A stretch of 64,000 nucleotides of DNA, taken from assembly GCA_036702975.1 (NCBI GenBank), contig DATNPX010000006.1:186001-250000 (forward strand), written 5' to 3'. The position numbers and the translations under genes were made by a program. Under the pieces are notes generated by a model. The model did not search any database and had not been told where the DNA came from. It worked only from the letters and a program-made list of their open reading frames with translations. Of this stretch, positions 1 to 9,590 are shown piece after piece. The DNA is from DATNPX01 sp036702975. Its GTDB lineage: Bacteria; Cyanobacteriota; Vampirovibrionia; Obscuribacterales; Obscuribacteraceae. How positions within the stretch are numbered: position 1 is the stretch's first letter; every line of letters starts with the position of its first letter.

Positions 1-201
1 GCGATCCAAGCTGAGTCTGAAACTAGTAAGCCTGTGCCTGTAAATCCTTTTTCAAATTTTCAGGCTTCAGTCTCTGAAAAGAAACCACTGTCACCAGTGG
101 AAACGTTGCAGAAAAAATTCTCATCGAGCTGGTTAAATATGCAGAGCTACTTGAGCGAGCGTAAGCAGCAGTTCCGCAACGAAGAGCAACGCAACCGCTA
201 A
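1..201 (+). CDS. C-terminal end of an unknown protein (partial)
   Basis: The first reading frame is open from the left edge and stops with TAA at 199-201, giving the last 66 residues of a protein that starts outside the window. The tail is hydrophilic, with a Ser/Pro-rich stretch followed by a charged Gln/Arg/Glu-rich helix-like segment ending in EEQRNR. No family can be assigned from this fragment. It converges on the minus-strand gene at 342-1145, and the 140 nt between them show no further gene. Confidence 0.5.
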   Translation, partial: AIQAESETSKPVPVNPFSNFQASVSEKKPLSPVETLQKKFSSSWLNMQSYLSERKQQFRNEEQRNR

Positions 202-341
202 TCGCGAGCACATAAGTTAACACTGGGCGAGCCGTTCTCTCTCTGTCCAGCGAGCAACGAGCTTCGGCAACCACCAGGTTACTGAAGCTAGTTGGCTTTT
301 GTTTGAGATCTTTCGATCGGCACATTTTTCCGGGCAAGGCT

Positions 342-1145
342 TCAGTCCATGAACGGTTTCTCTAGATAGGGAGGGGAGCAACGCACCACCGTATCGTTTT
401 CGCTCTGTTTCGGTGGTTGCCATTTCCCTAGGTAGTAGACAGCATCGCTCATTTCGGCTGGTTTATAAGCAAAATTCATCTTGATGGCTAGACCATCCGG
501 TCGATTGCTTTTTTGTGTCGAAACGTACCGCTCGTATCGGAATGGTACGGTTATGCCACCGTCTTCATAAAAGCATTTTCGCACTTCTGCTCGTGTCATT
601 CCGATTCGAACGTTGGGATGAAATGATCTGCACCGCAATTCGTTGGGCAGAACGAGCACTCCTCCGGCTTTTGACTCCGCGTAAGACAGGCTCATGTCGG
701 CAGGATCGAAGATGAGACGAAAGACGGCACAGGTTTTATTTTTGAGTCGAACAATCAATGCCGGCGCACTTTGAACTGCAAGTGGAGAATAGTCCTTTAC
801 AAACTTTCCTTTCGTTAAAAGCAGTTCCGCGATTGCCGATGGCAAGTGAGTTTCATCGCCTGGTATCTCAATTGCGGCAATTTCTTGTAGTGAGAACACT
901 TGGAGAAACGTTTTGCCGCTCTCTCCATGGGCGCGTTTGTCTTCTGTGCAGTCAGATGAATACTTTGAATAGTCATCTTCGCCAGAGTGAATCAGCAGAG
1001 ATCTCAAATTTGGTAAATTGTTGCCTGCTATGGACATTGTGTGCATTGAATCGCCTGCGGAATGCAGGTGTAGGGTAACGATCAAAAGTGAAAGAGCAAA
1101 AGTCGTTTTGCGCAATTTAAATTCTCGAAGTCTCGTCGCCAGCAT
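342..1145 (-). CDS. Exported protein of unknown function
   Basis: This is a 267-residue protein with a short basic N-terminus followed by a hydrophobic segment (about residues 14-30), consistent with a Sec signal peptide or N-terminal anchor. The mature part is mixed alpha/beta, with four scattered Cys residues and a C-terminal half containing an RIGMTRAEVRKCF segment. That segment resembles the short 'G(M/T)xxxEV' stretch seen in small outer-membrane and lipoprotein-type folds such as SmpA/OmlA, but the similarity is weak. I do not recognise the family. It is transcribed in the same direction as rmuC but lies downstream of it, separated by about 90 nt, so co-transcription is possible but unproven. 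Confidence 0.65.
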   Translation of the reverse strand: MLATRLREFKLRKTTFALSLLIVTLHLHSAGDSMHTMSIAGNNLPNLRSLLIHSGEDDYSKYSSDCTEDKRAHGESGKTFLQVFSLQEIAAIEIPGDETHLPSAIAELLLTKGKFVKDYSPLAVQSAPALIVRLKNKTCAVFRLIFDPADMSLSYAESKAGGVLVLPNELRCRSFHPNVRIGMTRAEVRKCFYEDGGITVPFRYERYVSTQKSNRPDGLAIKMNFAYKPAEMSDAVYYLGKWQPPKQSENDTVVRCSPPYLEKPFMD

Positions 1146-1238
1146 GTTTATCCATGAAACTATTTCGACAATAGTTCTGGAAGGTTACCTTGGGAAGTAG
1201 GTTTACCCTAGATTACTTTACGACCAGACCGAATTTGT

Positions 1239-2906
1239 CTAGGGTGCAACACTTAGATCGTTGCTGCTAATGAGATGTGCCGTTTGCAACAGTCGCAACG
1301 GTTGCTCTTGGATCTCCAGCTGCACGATTTCATTGCCATCGCCGATGCCCAAATCCTGAAACTTGCGGGCAGAGACGAGTACCCGACTTTCAAATGAGCC
1401 GACGGCTTGATTATAAGCGCCGACTGTTTTGTCTAATCCTTTGCGAATCTCCGCAAAGTGAGAGGCCATGACTCTAATGCGTTCGTACAAAGTCTTGCCC
1501 AGTTGGCTTATAGCTTGTGCGTTTTCAGCGAGCTTTTCTTGCTTCCAACCATAAGCTACTGCTCGTAACAGCGCGATCAAAGTGGTAGGCGTTGCCAAAA
1601 TTACCCGTTGCTCGACACCAGCTTCGATTAGTGACGGATCTTGTTCTAAAGCTGCGCTGAAGAACGTCTCACCCGGAAGGAATAAAACAACGAATTCTGG
1701 CGATGATGAGAATTGATCCCAATAAGACTTGTTGGATAGTTTGTTCAAATGGACGCGAATCTGTCTAGCATGGTCTTTAAACGCTTGTGATCTAGACTCG
1801 TCATCTTTGCACTCCAGAGCATCGAGATATGATTGCAATGGTGCTTTCGAATCGACTACCACTAGCTTGTTCCCTGGCAAGCGGACGATCATGTCAGGAC
1901 GCAAGTTGCCTGTCTCAGTTCCAACTGTCTCCTGCTGGAAGAAATCACAATGCTCGACCATGCCGGCGATTTCGACAACGCGTTTGAGTTGGATCTCTCC
2001 CCAGCGCCCGCGCACATTTGGAGCTCTCAAAGCCCGAACAAGATTTTGTGTCTCCTGTTGAAGGTTTATTTGGCCGGTGGCGATATTAGTCATCTGTTCT
2101 TTGATTCCGGCGTAAGCAGTCAGCCTCTCTTTTTCAAGGTCTTGTATTTTCGTGTCTACCGATGTCAGCGAATCCTTCAACGGTTTGACCATTTCGTCGA
2201 TGGATTTTTGTCGTTGTTCTAAATCGGTGCGCGCGCTTTGCTGAAACTTTTCCAGAGAGGCGTTAGCTAGTTCTAGGAATGCTTGATTGTTCGACTTCAA
2301 GGCGTCAGCTGATAGTGCCTGGAAAGCTGTCGAAAGATTCTCCTGTGCTTTCTCAATCAAAGAGAGCTTCTCTTCTGCGGCCAGTCTCTCCTTCTCACGG
2401 GCAGTCTCCACTGTCGCCAATAACTGTTTGAGATTTTGGCACTCTAGCGTCTGTTTCGAAATCTGCTCATCCTTTTGAGCTGTTATGGCTTCCAGTTTAC
2501 CCAGCTGCATATTACGCTCTTCTGCAGAAGCAAGCCTTGCCCGTAGTTGGGTCAGTTCATCGCTTGTCTGGCTATAGTTCCCATTCACGTCATTTAGCTG
2601 GTGCCGCAGTTCCGCGAGCTGACGTTCTTTCTCTTGCAGTATCGAAGAAACAACTGCGGTATCAGTTCCGAGTCTCTCGCATTGTCCGCGCAAACCCTCA
2701 GCTTCGCGTTTGGTGGTCTCGAAAAGAGAACGTGCCTCAGCTAGCTGTCGTTCCCGTTCTTCAAGACGCGTAGTTAGGGTGCCACGTTCTTCCCTATACG
2801 CCGATTCGGCACTCAGCTTGGCAGAATGTAACTTGCCGCGAAGTATCAACCAACACGCCAGGGCGCCTAGAATTATCCCGATTGCAAGATATATGATTTG
2901 TTCCAT
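1239..2906 (-). CDS. rmuC: DNA recombination protein RmuC
   Basis: The 555-residue protein has the RmuC layout. One N-terminal membrane helix (about residues 3-22) is followed by a long Glu/Gln/Arg-rich coiled coil to about residue 240. A restriction-endonuclease-like core follows (about residues 280-470) containing the segments RGRWGEIQLKRVVE, RPDMIVRLPG and VVVDSKAPL, where the Asp and Lys fit a PD-(D/E)xK nuclease site. RmuC limits inversions and rearrangements at short repeats, probably by cutting unusual DNA structures. An AGAAGG Shine-Dalgarno lies 9 nt before the ATG. The start is only 12 nt after the stop of the upstream nuclease/helicase gene, so the two are very likely one operon. 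Family length is usual. Confidence 0.95.
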   Translation of the reverse strand: MEQIIYLAIGIILGALACWLILRGKLHSAKLSAESAYREERGTLTTRLEERERQLAEARSLFETTKREAEGLRGQCERLGTDTAVVSSILQEKERQLAELRHQLNDVNGNYSQTSDELTQLRARLASAEERNMQLGKLEAITAQKDEQISKQTLECQNLKQLLATVETAREKERLAAEEKLSLIEKAQENLSTAFQALSADALKSNNQAFLELANASLEKFQQSARTDLEQRQKSIDEMVKPLKDSLTSVDTKIQDLEKERLTAYAGIKEQMTNIATGQINLQQETQNLVRALRAPNVRGRWGEIQLKRVVEIAGMVEHCDFFQQETVGTETGNLRPDMIVRLPGNKLVVVDSKAPLQSYLDALECKDDESRSQAFKDHARQIRVHLNKLSNKSYWDQFSSSPEFVVLFLPGETFFSAALEQDPSLIEAGVEQRVILATPTTLIALLRAVAYGWKQEKLAENAQAISQLGKTLYERIRVMASHFAEIRKGLDKTVGAYNQAVGSFESRVLVSARKFQDLGIGDGNEIVQLEIQEQPLRLLQTAHLISSNDLSVAP

Positions 2907-2918
2907 ATCGATTGCCTT

Positions 2919-5900
2919 CTAGCGTAATGCTGTAAGTATGGGCGTTGTGCAGTCGAGTGCATCAGTGGTTCGTATTTCGCTGATACTGCTCGACGGCGTT
3001 CCTACCGTGACTAATCTACAAAAAAAGTTGACCAGGTCCATTTGGGGTAGTGTTGAGCAATTTGTTTTGAGAAGCTCCTCGCTTCCAACAACGAAAGCCA
3101 GGCACTGAGCCCTCGAGATGGCTACATTCAATCGGCTCTTGTTAAACAGGAAATCGACACCGCGCGGCGAAGCACTTCCTTCACTGGCACACATAGATAG
3201 TATCACTATCGGTGCCTCGCGACCCTGGAATTTGTCCACGGATGCGACTTGAACGCTTTTGATGCGATCGGATATCAATCTGACCTGCATGTTATATGGC
3301 GCAACTATAAGGATGTCTCGTTTCAGTACTACTGGATGTTCATTTCCTTTCTTGTCGATGAAGGTGCAATTTAGAAGATCCTTAACCAGCGCTTCGATGA
3401 CGGCAACTTCTTCTTTGCTCGCCTGAGCATTACCTGCATGGGGCACGGAAATCCAGCTGATGCCAGTCGTTTTTGGTAATTTTAGTGCGAGAGACTGAGG
3501 AATGATGAGTTTTTGCCGCTCGTTTTCGCCATCATGATGAAGGCGCGAGTCATAGATTGCTGAGGAAATCACTGAACATATGTCGGGATGCATCCGATGT
3601 GTTGTGTCCAGGAATATACCGAAGTGCTCTGGGATCGTCGCTTTCTCTTGCAAGAGGTATTCCAGGCACGATTGTCCGCTTTCTCCGGGATGAGAGCCTT
3701 GAATTGGCTGTTCTAGCTGCATCTGGTCGCCGAGCAGAATGAGATTGTCTGTTGCGGGAGCCATGGCGACAACATTAGCCAGGCATACCTGCCCAGCCTC
3801 GTCTACGAACAAATAATCTAAAAGATCGGCCGCCTGTGCGTTGCTAAATACCCAGGCAGTTCCTGCAACCAGATTGTAGTCTTTGATTTTATCTTTTTTC
3901 TTGAAAAAGGCGTTGGTGGTATCGACATACTCTATTCCGTATTGCGTATAGCCGGAGCCATCTTGTGGCTTTTCGCCAGCGACCTTGATTCCTTTGAGGC
4001 TAACTTTCTGTTTGGTGGACTCTGCGCCAACTCGCTCGAGCAAATGTTCGATGGCTTTGTGTGAATTTGAAGTGATTCCGATCTTATGACCATTTTTTAG
4101 CAGGGCTACGATCGTATTTGTGGCAGTATACGTTTTACCGCATCCGGGCGGACCTTGAATTGAGAGAGTCGTTTCATCTAGGCGTTCGATAGCTGACACA
4201 ACATGGGGTAGCTGACTCGAAACGGTGACCGGCTGACCCTGCATTCTACCTCTTATGTTTGGTTCACGTCGGAACAAGAGGTCGCTCAATGCCGGTCTTA
4301 ACGATCTGTTTTGCTGCCATTTTTTGACGATACGGTGAATCGAATCGGTGATTGTTTGCGTGTATACGACCTGGTTTCGGACAAGCGTCAATTCTTCGGG
4401 CGGCAGGGTACCTTTCGGCGAGAATATGAGCGACACTTTGCCACTTTGTCTATCCAGCGTGTTGATGGTGGCATGTAATTTGCTGTCGCTCAGCAAGATG
4501 CAATCGTCGCCTACTTCTAGTTTTGTGTCTTGGTCAGGCTCGAAGCTATACTCAAACGCATAGGAGCGGTGCACTACCAATGGTGCTGATGTTGTACGCT
4601 TTAAACAAGCCAGGCAGTCTAAATCATCTTCGAGCTCTTCATCCGACATCTTGCGGCGGTCAAAATACCTCCACCAAAGAGGTTTTTGCTCTCTGGCATG
4701 AAACTCCAATAGGTGTGCCAAGAGCAATTGAACACGCCGGCTCTCCGGGTCGCTAATGGTTTCAGACTCGTTTTGCAACTCGGCTACGAGCGAGGAAAGT
4801 GCGGTCGTTGATGTGTTTTTCTCCTTGCTTATGGGCGGAGGCGGTGGGGCGTAAGGCTCTCTTCCAACGTTGATAGACCGCAGCCATTCCGCCAATTGCA
4901 TTGTTGAAACGCAATCTTCCTCGTTGTAGTTTCTGATACTGCCGAGTATCTCGGAATTTTCCCACGTTGTTCCATCTGGCTCTTCCAACCAGCGCTCGTA
5001 AAAGACAACTGAATCTGTAGCTTTGGCGACGTCGCCGGCGCGTTTACCACGGTATAAGTGTTCTATATACTTAATAGAGTATGAGGGCTCACCAACTTGT
5101 AATCCTTGCCGGACGATCTGGTACAGGTCTACAAAGATCTCATGACGCAGCAAATCGTCTACTGCGGCTATACGTGTGTTATGACGACCGGCGAGGCGGC
5201 GAAGCGCCGAGACTTCGTAGGCAGCGTAGTGATAAACGTGCATCGATTTATCTTTGTGCCAGCGTTCGACAATCCAATCAATGAACGACTCGAATGCGAG
5301 CTTCTCTTGCTCGCGATTATGTGCCCACCAATCTTGAAATTTGGATCTGCCATTTTCTGAATAGCTTGCGCCGAACAGATATTCCAACCCCCCCTCGATA
5401 TGGGGGTAGCCCTCCATATCGAAGTAAACATCGAACGCCGATGAAGGTGGCAGCAATGCGAATCCTTTTCCGGACACTGGTGGCAAAAAGTCATAAGCAG
5501 TCTTTCCGGTTGTTTCAGTTAGGTATTGCAGCTGAGCTTGCCCTTTCAGAACATTGAAGGTAGCAGGAGACATTTTCGGAATGCTGTTCAGAGGGCTTTC
5601 GGCGAGCGTCTTCAGTGTGGTGATACCGGCAGCCTCTAGCCTCTGAATCTGCACTTTCCGAATATTGGCGATGCGCGTTAATGAATCGCGCTCAGTCAGC
5701 AGCTTCTCCGAATGTCCCTTCCATTTGCTGAAGTGCCCAGCAGTCATATCATCGGGCGGCCTTGTTCTCGAAAATGTTTCTTGGAATTCGATGAAAGCTT
5801 GCTTTAACTGTTTATAGAAGTAAATATAGTCGTTGGTTTGAAAAGTCTTTCTTGATTGGTCACCAAGGACGATACTGATCGATTTAGGAAGAGTTCCCTG

Positions 5901-6377
5901 AATAGCCTCCAACATTTCGGCGTAGCAACAGAGTTGAATGACAAAATACGGCTTTGCCTTCTTTGCCAGTTTTGTGTCCCACACTTCATAGTGGTGGTCA
6001 CCCAAATTAGACGAGCCGGGAACTCGACCAAGGAAGTCGGTTCTGCCGGCAAAAGAATCGAGTGACAGAACGCCTTGATAAATAATCTCCCTTCCAGCTC
6101 TCATTGCAGAGAGAGTCTCTCGTTCCGCTTCAAATGGTGTATGAGTGACTGGAATATCTGCGACGTCATATTTCTCGTTCTTGAGGTGCAGCAGGAACGC
6201 TTCTTCATGCCTGTTACCAAGTTTTTGAAGCAGCGAGTGATTTGCATCCGGCGGATCTGGCTGGATTTCACCGGGATACTCAAGGTTGAAGCGGGACATC
6301 CAAGAGTCAAACCTGGAGTCCATAAATGTGATAAGGTCTGAAGGTGAGAAAATTAGTTTGCCGTCAACGCGCTGCAT
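2919..6377 (-). CDS. TM0106-type RecB-like nuclease fused to RNase H-like domain and superfamily 1 helicase
   Basis: This 1152-residue protein has three parts. The N-terminal part (to about 210) carries a RecB-type nuclease pattern: Asp then Lys in VWDTKLAKK near residue 135, followed by a QLCCYAE motif. A middle part (about 325-500) has an RNase H-like DEDD start (YFDMEGYPHIEG) as in the YprB-like domain. The C-terminal part (about 700-1120) is an Upf1/Dna2-like SF1 helicase, with Walker A GPPGCGKT near 742, motif II DEAG near 856, LLGDQMQLEQP (motif III), and VDKFQGREA and LNVAISRA (motifs V/VI). The likely role is ATP-driven DNA or RNA unwinding coupled to cleavage. GAGGG precedes the ATG by 6 nt. 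It is the first gene of an operon with rmuC and is divergent from the WYL regulator. Confidence 0.9.
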   Translation of the reverse strand: MQRVDGKLIFSPSDLITFMDSRFDSWMSRFNLEYPGEIQPDPPDANHSLLQKLGNRHEEAFLLHLKNEKYDVADIPVTHTPFEAERETLSAMRAGREIIYQGVLSLDSFAGRTDFLGRVPGSSNLGDHHYEVWDTKLAKKAKPYFVIQLCCYAEMLEAIQGTLPKSISIVLGDQSRKTFQTNDYIYFYKQLKQAFIEFQETFSRTRPPDDMTAGHFSKWKGHSEKLLTERDSLTRIANIRKVQIQRLEAAGITTLKTLAESPLNSIPKMSPATFNVLKGQAQLQYLTETTGKTAYDFLPPVSGKGFALLPPSSAFDVYFDMEGYPHIEGGLEYLFGASYSENGRSKFQDWWAHNREQEKLAFESFIDWIVERWHKDKSMHVYHYAAYEVSALRRLAGRHNTRIAAVDDLLRHEIFVDLYQIVRQGLQVGEPSYSIKYIEHLYRGKRAGDVAKATDSVVFYERWLEEPDGTTWENSEILGSIRNYNEEDCVSTMQLAEWLRSINVGREPYAPPPPPISKEKNTSTTALSSLVAELQNESETISDPESRRVQLLLAHLLEFHAREQKPLWWRYFDRRKMSDEELEDDLDCLACLKRTTSAPLVVHRSYAFEYSFEPDQDTKLEVGDDCILLSDSKLHATINTLDRQSGKVSLIFSPKGTLPPEELTLVRNQVVYTQTITDSIHRIVKKWQQNRSLRPALSDLLFRREPNIRGRMQGQPVTVSSQLPHVVSAIERLDETTLSIQGPPGCGKTYTATNTIVALLKNGHKIGITSNSHKAIEHLLERVGAESTKQKVSLKGIKVAGEKPQDGSGYTQYGIEYVDTTNAFFKKKDKIKDYNLVAGTAWVFSNAQAADLLDYLFVDEAGQVCLANVVAMAPATDNLILLGDQMQLEQPIQGSHPGESGQSCLEYLLQEKATIPEHFGIFLDTTHRMHPDICSVISSAIYDSRLHHDGENERQKLIIPQSLALKLPKTTGISWISVPHAGNAQASKEEVAVIEALVKDLLNCTFIDKKGNEHPVVLKRDILIVAPYNMQVRLISDRIKSVQVASVDKFQGREAPIVILSMCASEGSASPRGVDFLFNKSRLNVAISRAQCLAFVVGSEELLKTNCSTLPQMDLVNFFCRLVTVGTPSSSISEIRTTDALDCTTPILTALR

Positions 6378-6510
6378 GATGACCCTCAGGGCTTGTCTGA
6401 TAACACAATAGTGCAGCCCGCTGCAAAATACATGCAGTCTCGTAATGACAAAGATTAATACTGTCGAATAGGCAATCGATAAGCTTTGGATGTCTAAAAG
6501 ATATCAAAAG

Positions 6511-6524
6511 TATATACAATTGTA
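6511..6524 (+). promoter_or_regulatory. A/T-rich promoter-like segment with 10-bp palindrome upstream of the WYL gene
   Basis: The 156-nt divergent spacer between the nuclease/helicase gene and the WYL gene ends in an A/T-rich stretch. It contains a perfect palindrome, TACAATTGTA (6515-6524), 9 nt before the WYL ATG. A weak sigma70-like arrangement (TTGGAT at 6486-6491 and TATATA at 6511-6516, 19 nt apart) overlaps it. A regulator binding here could control itself; this is inference. Confidence 0.3.
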
Positions 6525-6533
6525 GGTCTGAGT

Positions 6534-7514
6534 ATGAGTACAAAACTTGAGCGAGTCTTAGCAATTGATGCGGAGATCTGCCGTGGGCGCTATCCAAGCG
6601 TGAATGATCTCTGCCAGCAGTTCGAAATTGCTGAGCGAACCCTGCATGAAGATATACGTTATCTGAAGGAGAATCTTGCGCGGGAGATTGAGTTCGACCG
6701 CGCGCGAAACGGCTATTACAACAGCAATGCCGCGAAGAAACTGCCCGAGTTTGAGCTGTCCAGCGGTGAATTATTCGCTCTGACTTTGGGAAAAGAGCTG
6801 TTGTCGCTTTATATTGGCACATCGTTTGAGTCGACTTTGCGTTCAGCACTCGAGAAAGTTTGCGAGCGTCTCCCTGATAAAGTGCGGGTTATGCCGGAAG
6901 ACGTCACATCAATTGTTCACTTTCATTCCGGACAAATTGTTCCTGTGAGCGGTAAACTGTTCCTTGATCTGAGAAAGGCTTGCGACTCGTCTTCGCAAGT
7001 CGAGATCACGTACTACGCTGCCAGTACTGGTGATACCACGACTCGAATTGTTGATCCACAAATAGTTCTTCATCAAGCTGGCAATTGGTACTTAATTGCG
7101 TACTGTAATCTTCGTCAGGCATTGCGACTATTCGCTCTGCACCGAATTCGTGATTACAAGCTGCTCAATAATTCAGGGCGCTCGATCGCTCGAGACGACT
7201 TAGATGCCTGGATTTACTCTGCTTTTCAGTTGGAACACGGCGAGAAGATCTTTCAAGTAAAAATTGAATTTGCACCTCATGCCGCGAGGTATATCAGAGA
7301 GAGAACTTGGCATTCGCAGCAGTCTCTCGAAGACCTTGATGATGGTTCCTGCATCCTTTCATTTCCAGCGTCCAGTCTGGAAGAAGTTCACCGCTGGATT
7401 GCACCGTATGGGGACGACGCACTAATCATCGAACCTCCGGAGCTTCGCGACTTTGTCGTCGCAAACCTTGAAAGAAGTCTTGCAAGGTATAGCTCCAGGT
7501 TCGTCCGGTCTTAG
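6534..7514 (+). CDS. WYL-domain transcriptional regulator with N-terminal HTH
   Basis: The 326-residue protein starts with a winged HTH of the HTH_11/DeoR type (about residues 1-65; the recognition helix region is around CQQFEIAERTLHEDIRYL). The WYL domain follows (about 140-220), with ligand-contact segments such as VEITYYAASTGDTTTR and WYLIAYCNLR, and then a C-terminal extension. WYL proteins commonly sense nucleic acids or nucleotides and regulate DNA-damage or phage-defence genes (PafBC, BrxR/CapW families). The gene is divergent from a nuclease/helicase-rmuC operon, so it may regulate that operon; this is inference. It ends one base before the stop of the convergent HEAT-repeat gene. Confidence 0.88.
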   Translation: MSTKLERVLAIDAEICRGRYPSVNDLCQQFEIAERTLHEDIRYLKENLAREIEFDRARNGYYNSNAAKKLPEFELSSGELFALTLGKELLSLYIGTSFESTLRSALEKVCERLPDKVRVMPEDVTSIVHFHSGQIVPVSGKLFLDLRKACDSSSQVEITYYAASTGDTTTRIVDPQIVLHQAGNWYLIAYCNLRQALRLFALHRIRDYKLLNNSGRSIARDDLDAWIYSAFQLEHGEKIFQVKIEFAPHAARYIRERTWHSQQSLEDLDDGSCILSFPASSLEEVHRWIAPYGDDALIIEPPELRDFVVANLERSLARYSSRFVRS

Positions 7515-7515
7515 G

Positions 7516-8931
7516 TTACATGTGCCACTTGGCACGCAAGCTCTTCGCAAGACGGGCGGTCTGCGCACTATCTATGTATTCCAACAACTCAATTGCCGCT
7601 CGAACTTTAAATGCATCATTGAAATTATTAAGCAGTAAAGGAATTGTCTTGGCACCGCTTGGATCGATTCGCCGTATCGCATCAAAGGCGGCCTTGCGTT
7701 GTTGAGCCGGGCAGCTTGTAGCCACATTGGTTTTTACCAACATAGGCAGTGCATCCTCGGCCAACTTGCCATAGTTTCCGAGCGTTTTTATGCTCGCCAG
7801 GCGCTCTTCGTTGTCACCTGTAGACGCAGTATTAATCAATGCTTTCAACGATTCAGGATCGTAAGCTGTCGAAGAACTCAACTCCGCAGACGCGCGTTTT
7901 TTAATTTCGGCGTCCGGATCATCTACGATCGTTGCCAAAAGCTTCTGTTTGTTTTTTTCGCTCTTATCAATCGCTAGCACTGTATCCAGTGCCGCTCGTC
8001 GCAGAATGGGATCGCTTGCATGTATGTAGTCGTTTACCTGGGGAAGAGCTGGAGCCGCCGCCGCTCCCATTCCTTTGAACAATCCCAGAATAGCAACTTT
8101 GCGGGCGGTTGCCGCATCCGGCAGCTGCATAATGAGTATTGGTATCGCAGGACTGGCGCCGCCACTCATATTGGCAAGTGCATGAATTGCATCATTTTGG
8201 AGGTTTTTCTTTGACCCATCCTCCAGCAACTTTGCCAGCGCCGCACATGCCGCTGTAGAACCACTGCCAATTTGGCCAAGAGAAGCAATGCAAGTCTTGT
8301 ATATGGTTTCGTCCATTCCGTCGATGCCGCGGCCATGATAATCCTGCAATGGATGCTTCTTTTGCAGTGCTTCCAATAGCACAGGTATCGAAGCGGCCGC
8401 CGATTGGCCGATTTGCCCAATAGCCCATGCTGCTCGCACCCTGACTTTGGGCGAAATGTCGCCCATGAGCGTGGTGTTCAGATCCTTCACCACAGATAGT
8501 GCCCCTGATTTTGCCTCGCCGGCCGACAGAGCTGCCTCTTCGCGAACAGAGGCATCGCGATTCATCAGGAGTCGAGAGAGAACATTGGTCGCGTCGTTCC
8601 GCGCTGCGTCTGATGAAAGAAGGCAAGCCGCTGCGTGTGCTTGCACAAACAAGTCACGGTCTTTAAGCATTCCGGTGGCAGTTTTTAGAGAATTTGCTGC
8701 AGGCGGCCGTTGCTTAGCAATTTGAGTAAGCTGTTTCAGTTTTTGCTTTCTGTCTTGAAGAATCCTTTGAATCTCTTGATCTGATAGCTCTTTATCAGGC
8801 AGGTCAGAAGCGAATACTGGTACACATGCAAATCCATAGATAAAACTGACAGCGAAGGCAATGCATATGCACCACGCCCTTGTCGATGTGGCGGGAAGAT
8901 TTAAATGTTTAGATGGATCTGCTGCGAACAT
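7516..8931 (-). CDS. Exported HEAT-repeat protein
   Basis: This is a 471-residue protein. A hydrophobic segment near residues 20-40 (CICIAFAVSFIYGFACVPVF) gives a signal peptide or anchor, and then a helical linker (about 50-80) precedes a long run of HEAT repeats. The repeats have the usual pattern (for example RVRAAWAIGQIG, VREEAALSAGEA and RRAALDTVLAI). HEAT solenoids are protein-binding scaffolds, so no enzymatic role is suggested. A second exported HEAT protein sits at 41364-42554, and the two share the same general design. It converges with the WYL gene with a 1-nt gap between stops, leaving no room for a conventional terminator. Confidence 0.85.
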   Translation of the reverse strand: MFAADPSKHLNLPATSTRAWCICIAFAVSFIYGFACVPVFASDLPDKELSDQEIQRILQDRKQKLKQLTQIAKQRPPAANSLKTATGMLKDRDLFVQAHAAACLLSSDAARNDATNVLSRLLMNRDASVREEAALSAGEAKSGALSVVKDLNTTLMGDISPKVRVRAAWAIGQIGQSAAASIPVLLEALQKKHPLQDYHGRGIDGMDETIYKTCIASLGQIGSGSTAACAALAKLLEDGSKKNLQNDAIHALANMSGGASPAIPILIMQLPDAATARKVAILGLFKGMGAAAAPALPQVNDYIHASDPILRRAALDTVLAIDKSEKNKQKLLATIVDDPDAEIKKRASAELSSSTAYDPESLKALINTASTGDNEERLASIKTLGNYGKLAEDALPMLVKTNVATSCPAQQRKAAFDAIRRIDPSGAKTIPLLLNNFNDAFKVRAAIELLEYIDSAQTARLAKSLRAKWHM

Positions 8932-8994
8932 AGTGGCAAAACTGTCTAGCTCTTAGCCTATAATGGATTCTCGAGAGCAAACGTTGAATCTACC

Positions 8995-9492
8995 ATGAAT
9001 TCGCCTGAAATACCCGCAGCAACTCAACCGTTCCGAATTTGGGTTGATGCAGATGCTGTACCTGGTGCCGTAAAAGATGTAGTGCTCGCCGCTGCTCTAA
9101 AGCGCAGAATCGAAACAGTGTTTGTCGCGAATAAGCCGATTTCGCTGCCGCAGTCGCCTCTCTTATCGTTAGTGATAGTGAAAAAGACACCGGATGCTGC
9201 AGATTATTACATTAACGAGCAAGCTGCCGAAGGCGACTTCACAATTACTCAAGACATACCATTGGCACACCTTTTGGTTAAGCGTGGCTTAACAGTCATC
9301 AACCCTCGTGGAGAGAGATACAGTGAGGAAAACATCGGTGAGCGCTTGTCAATTCGTAATCTGATGGAGCAGCTACGCGACCAAGGAGAGATCACAGGCG
9401 GCCCTGCGCGGTTTGGCGAAAAAGAGAAAAGAGCTTTCGCTGCCACTTTTGACCGTGAACTGACCAGGCTGTTGAAGCGACCGTTGACCTAG
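8995..9492 (+). CDS. YaiI/YqxD family protein (UPF0178, DUF188)
   Basis: The 165-residue protein matches the DUF188 family. It opens with the characteristic IWVDADAVPGAVKDVVL segment, with an acidic D-x-D site, then TVFVANKP. Later come GDFTITQDIPLAHLLV and VINPRGERYSEENIGERLSIR, and the C-terminus has GGPARFGEKEKRAFAATFDREL. The fold is PIN/NYN-like and the conserved acidic residues suggest a metal-dependent nuclease, though the cellular role is not established. Length is usual for the family (about 150-165). The ATG follows a 63-nt spacer from the divergent HEAT gene. It is probably monocistronic; the next gene starts about 100 nt downstream. Confidence 0.93.
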   Translation: MNSPEIPAATQPFRIWVDADAVPGAVKDVVLAAALKRRIETVFVANKPISLPQSPLLSLVIVKKTPDAADYYINEQAAEGDFTITQDIPLAHLLVKRGLTVINPRGERYSEENIGERLSIRNLMEQLRDQGEITGGPARFGEKEKRAFAATFDRELTRLLKRPLT

Positions 9493-9590
9493 TGACTTTG
9501 AAGGCAGCCTGGATGCAGAAGCTTCAGGCTCGTATGAAGTACAATCTATAGCTTGCACTATATGTGTGTATTGGTGCAGAGCAGGTGGAC

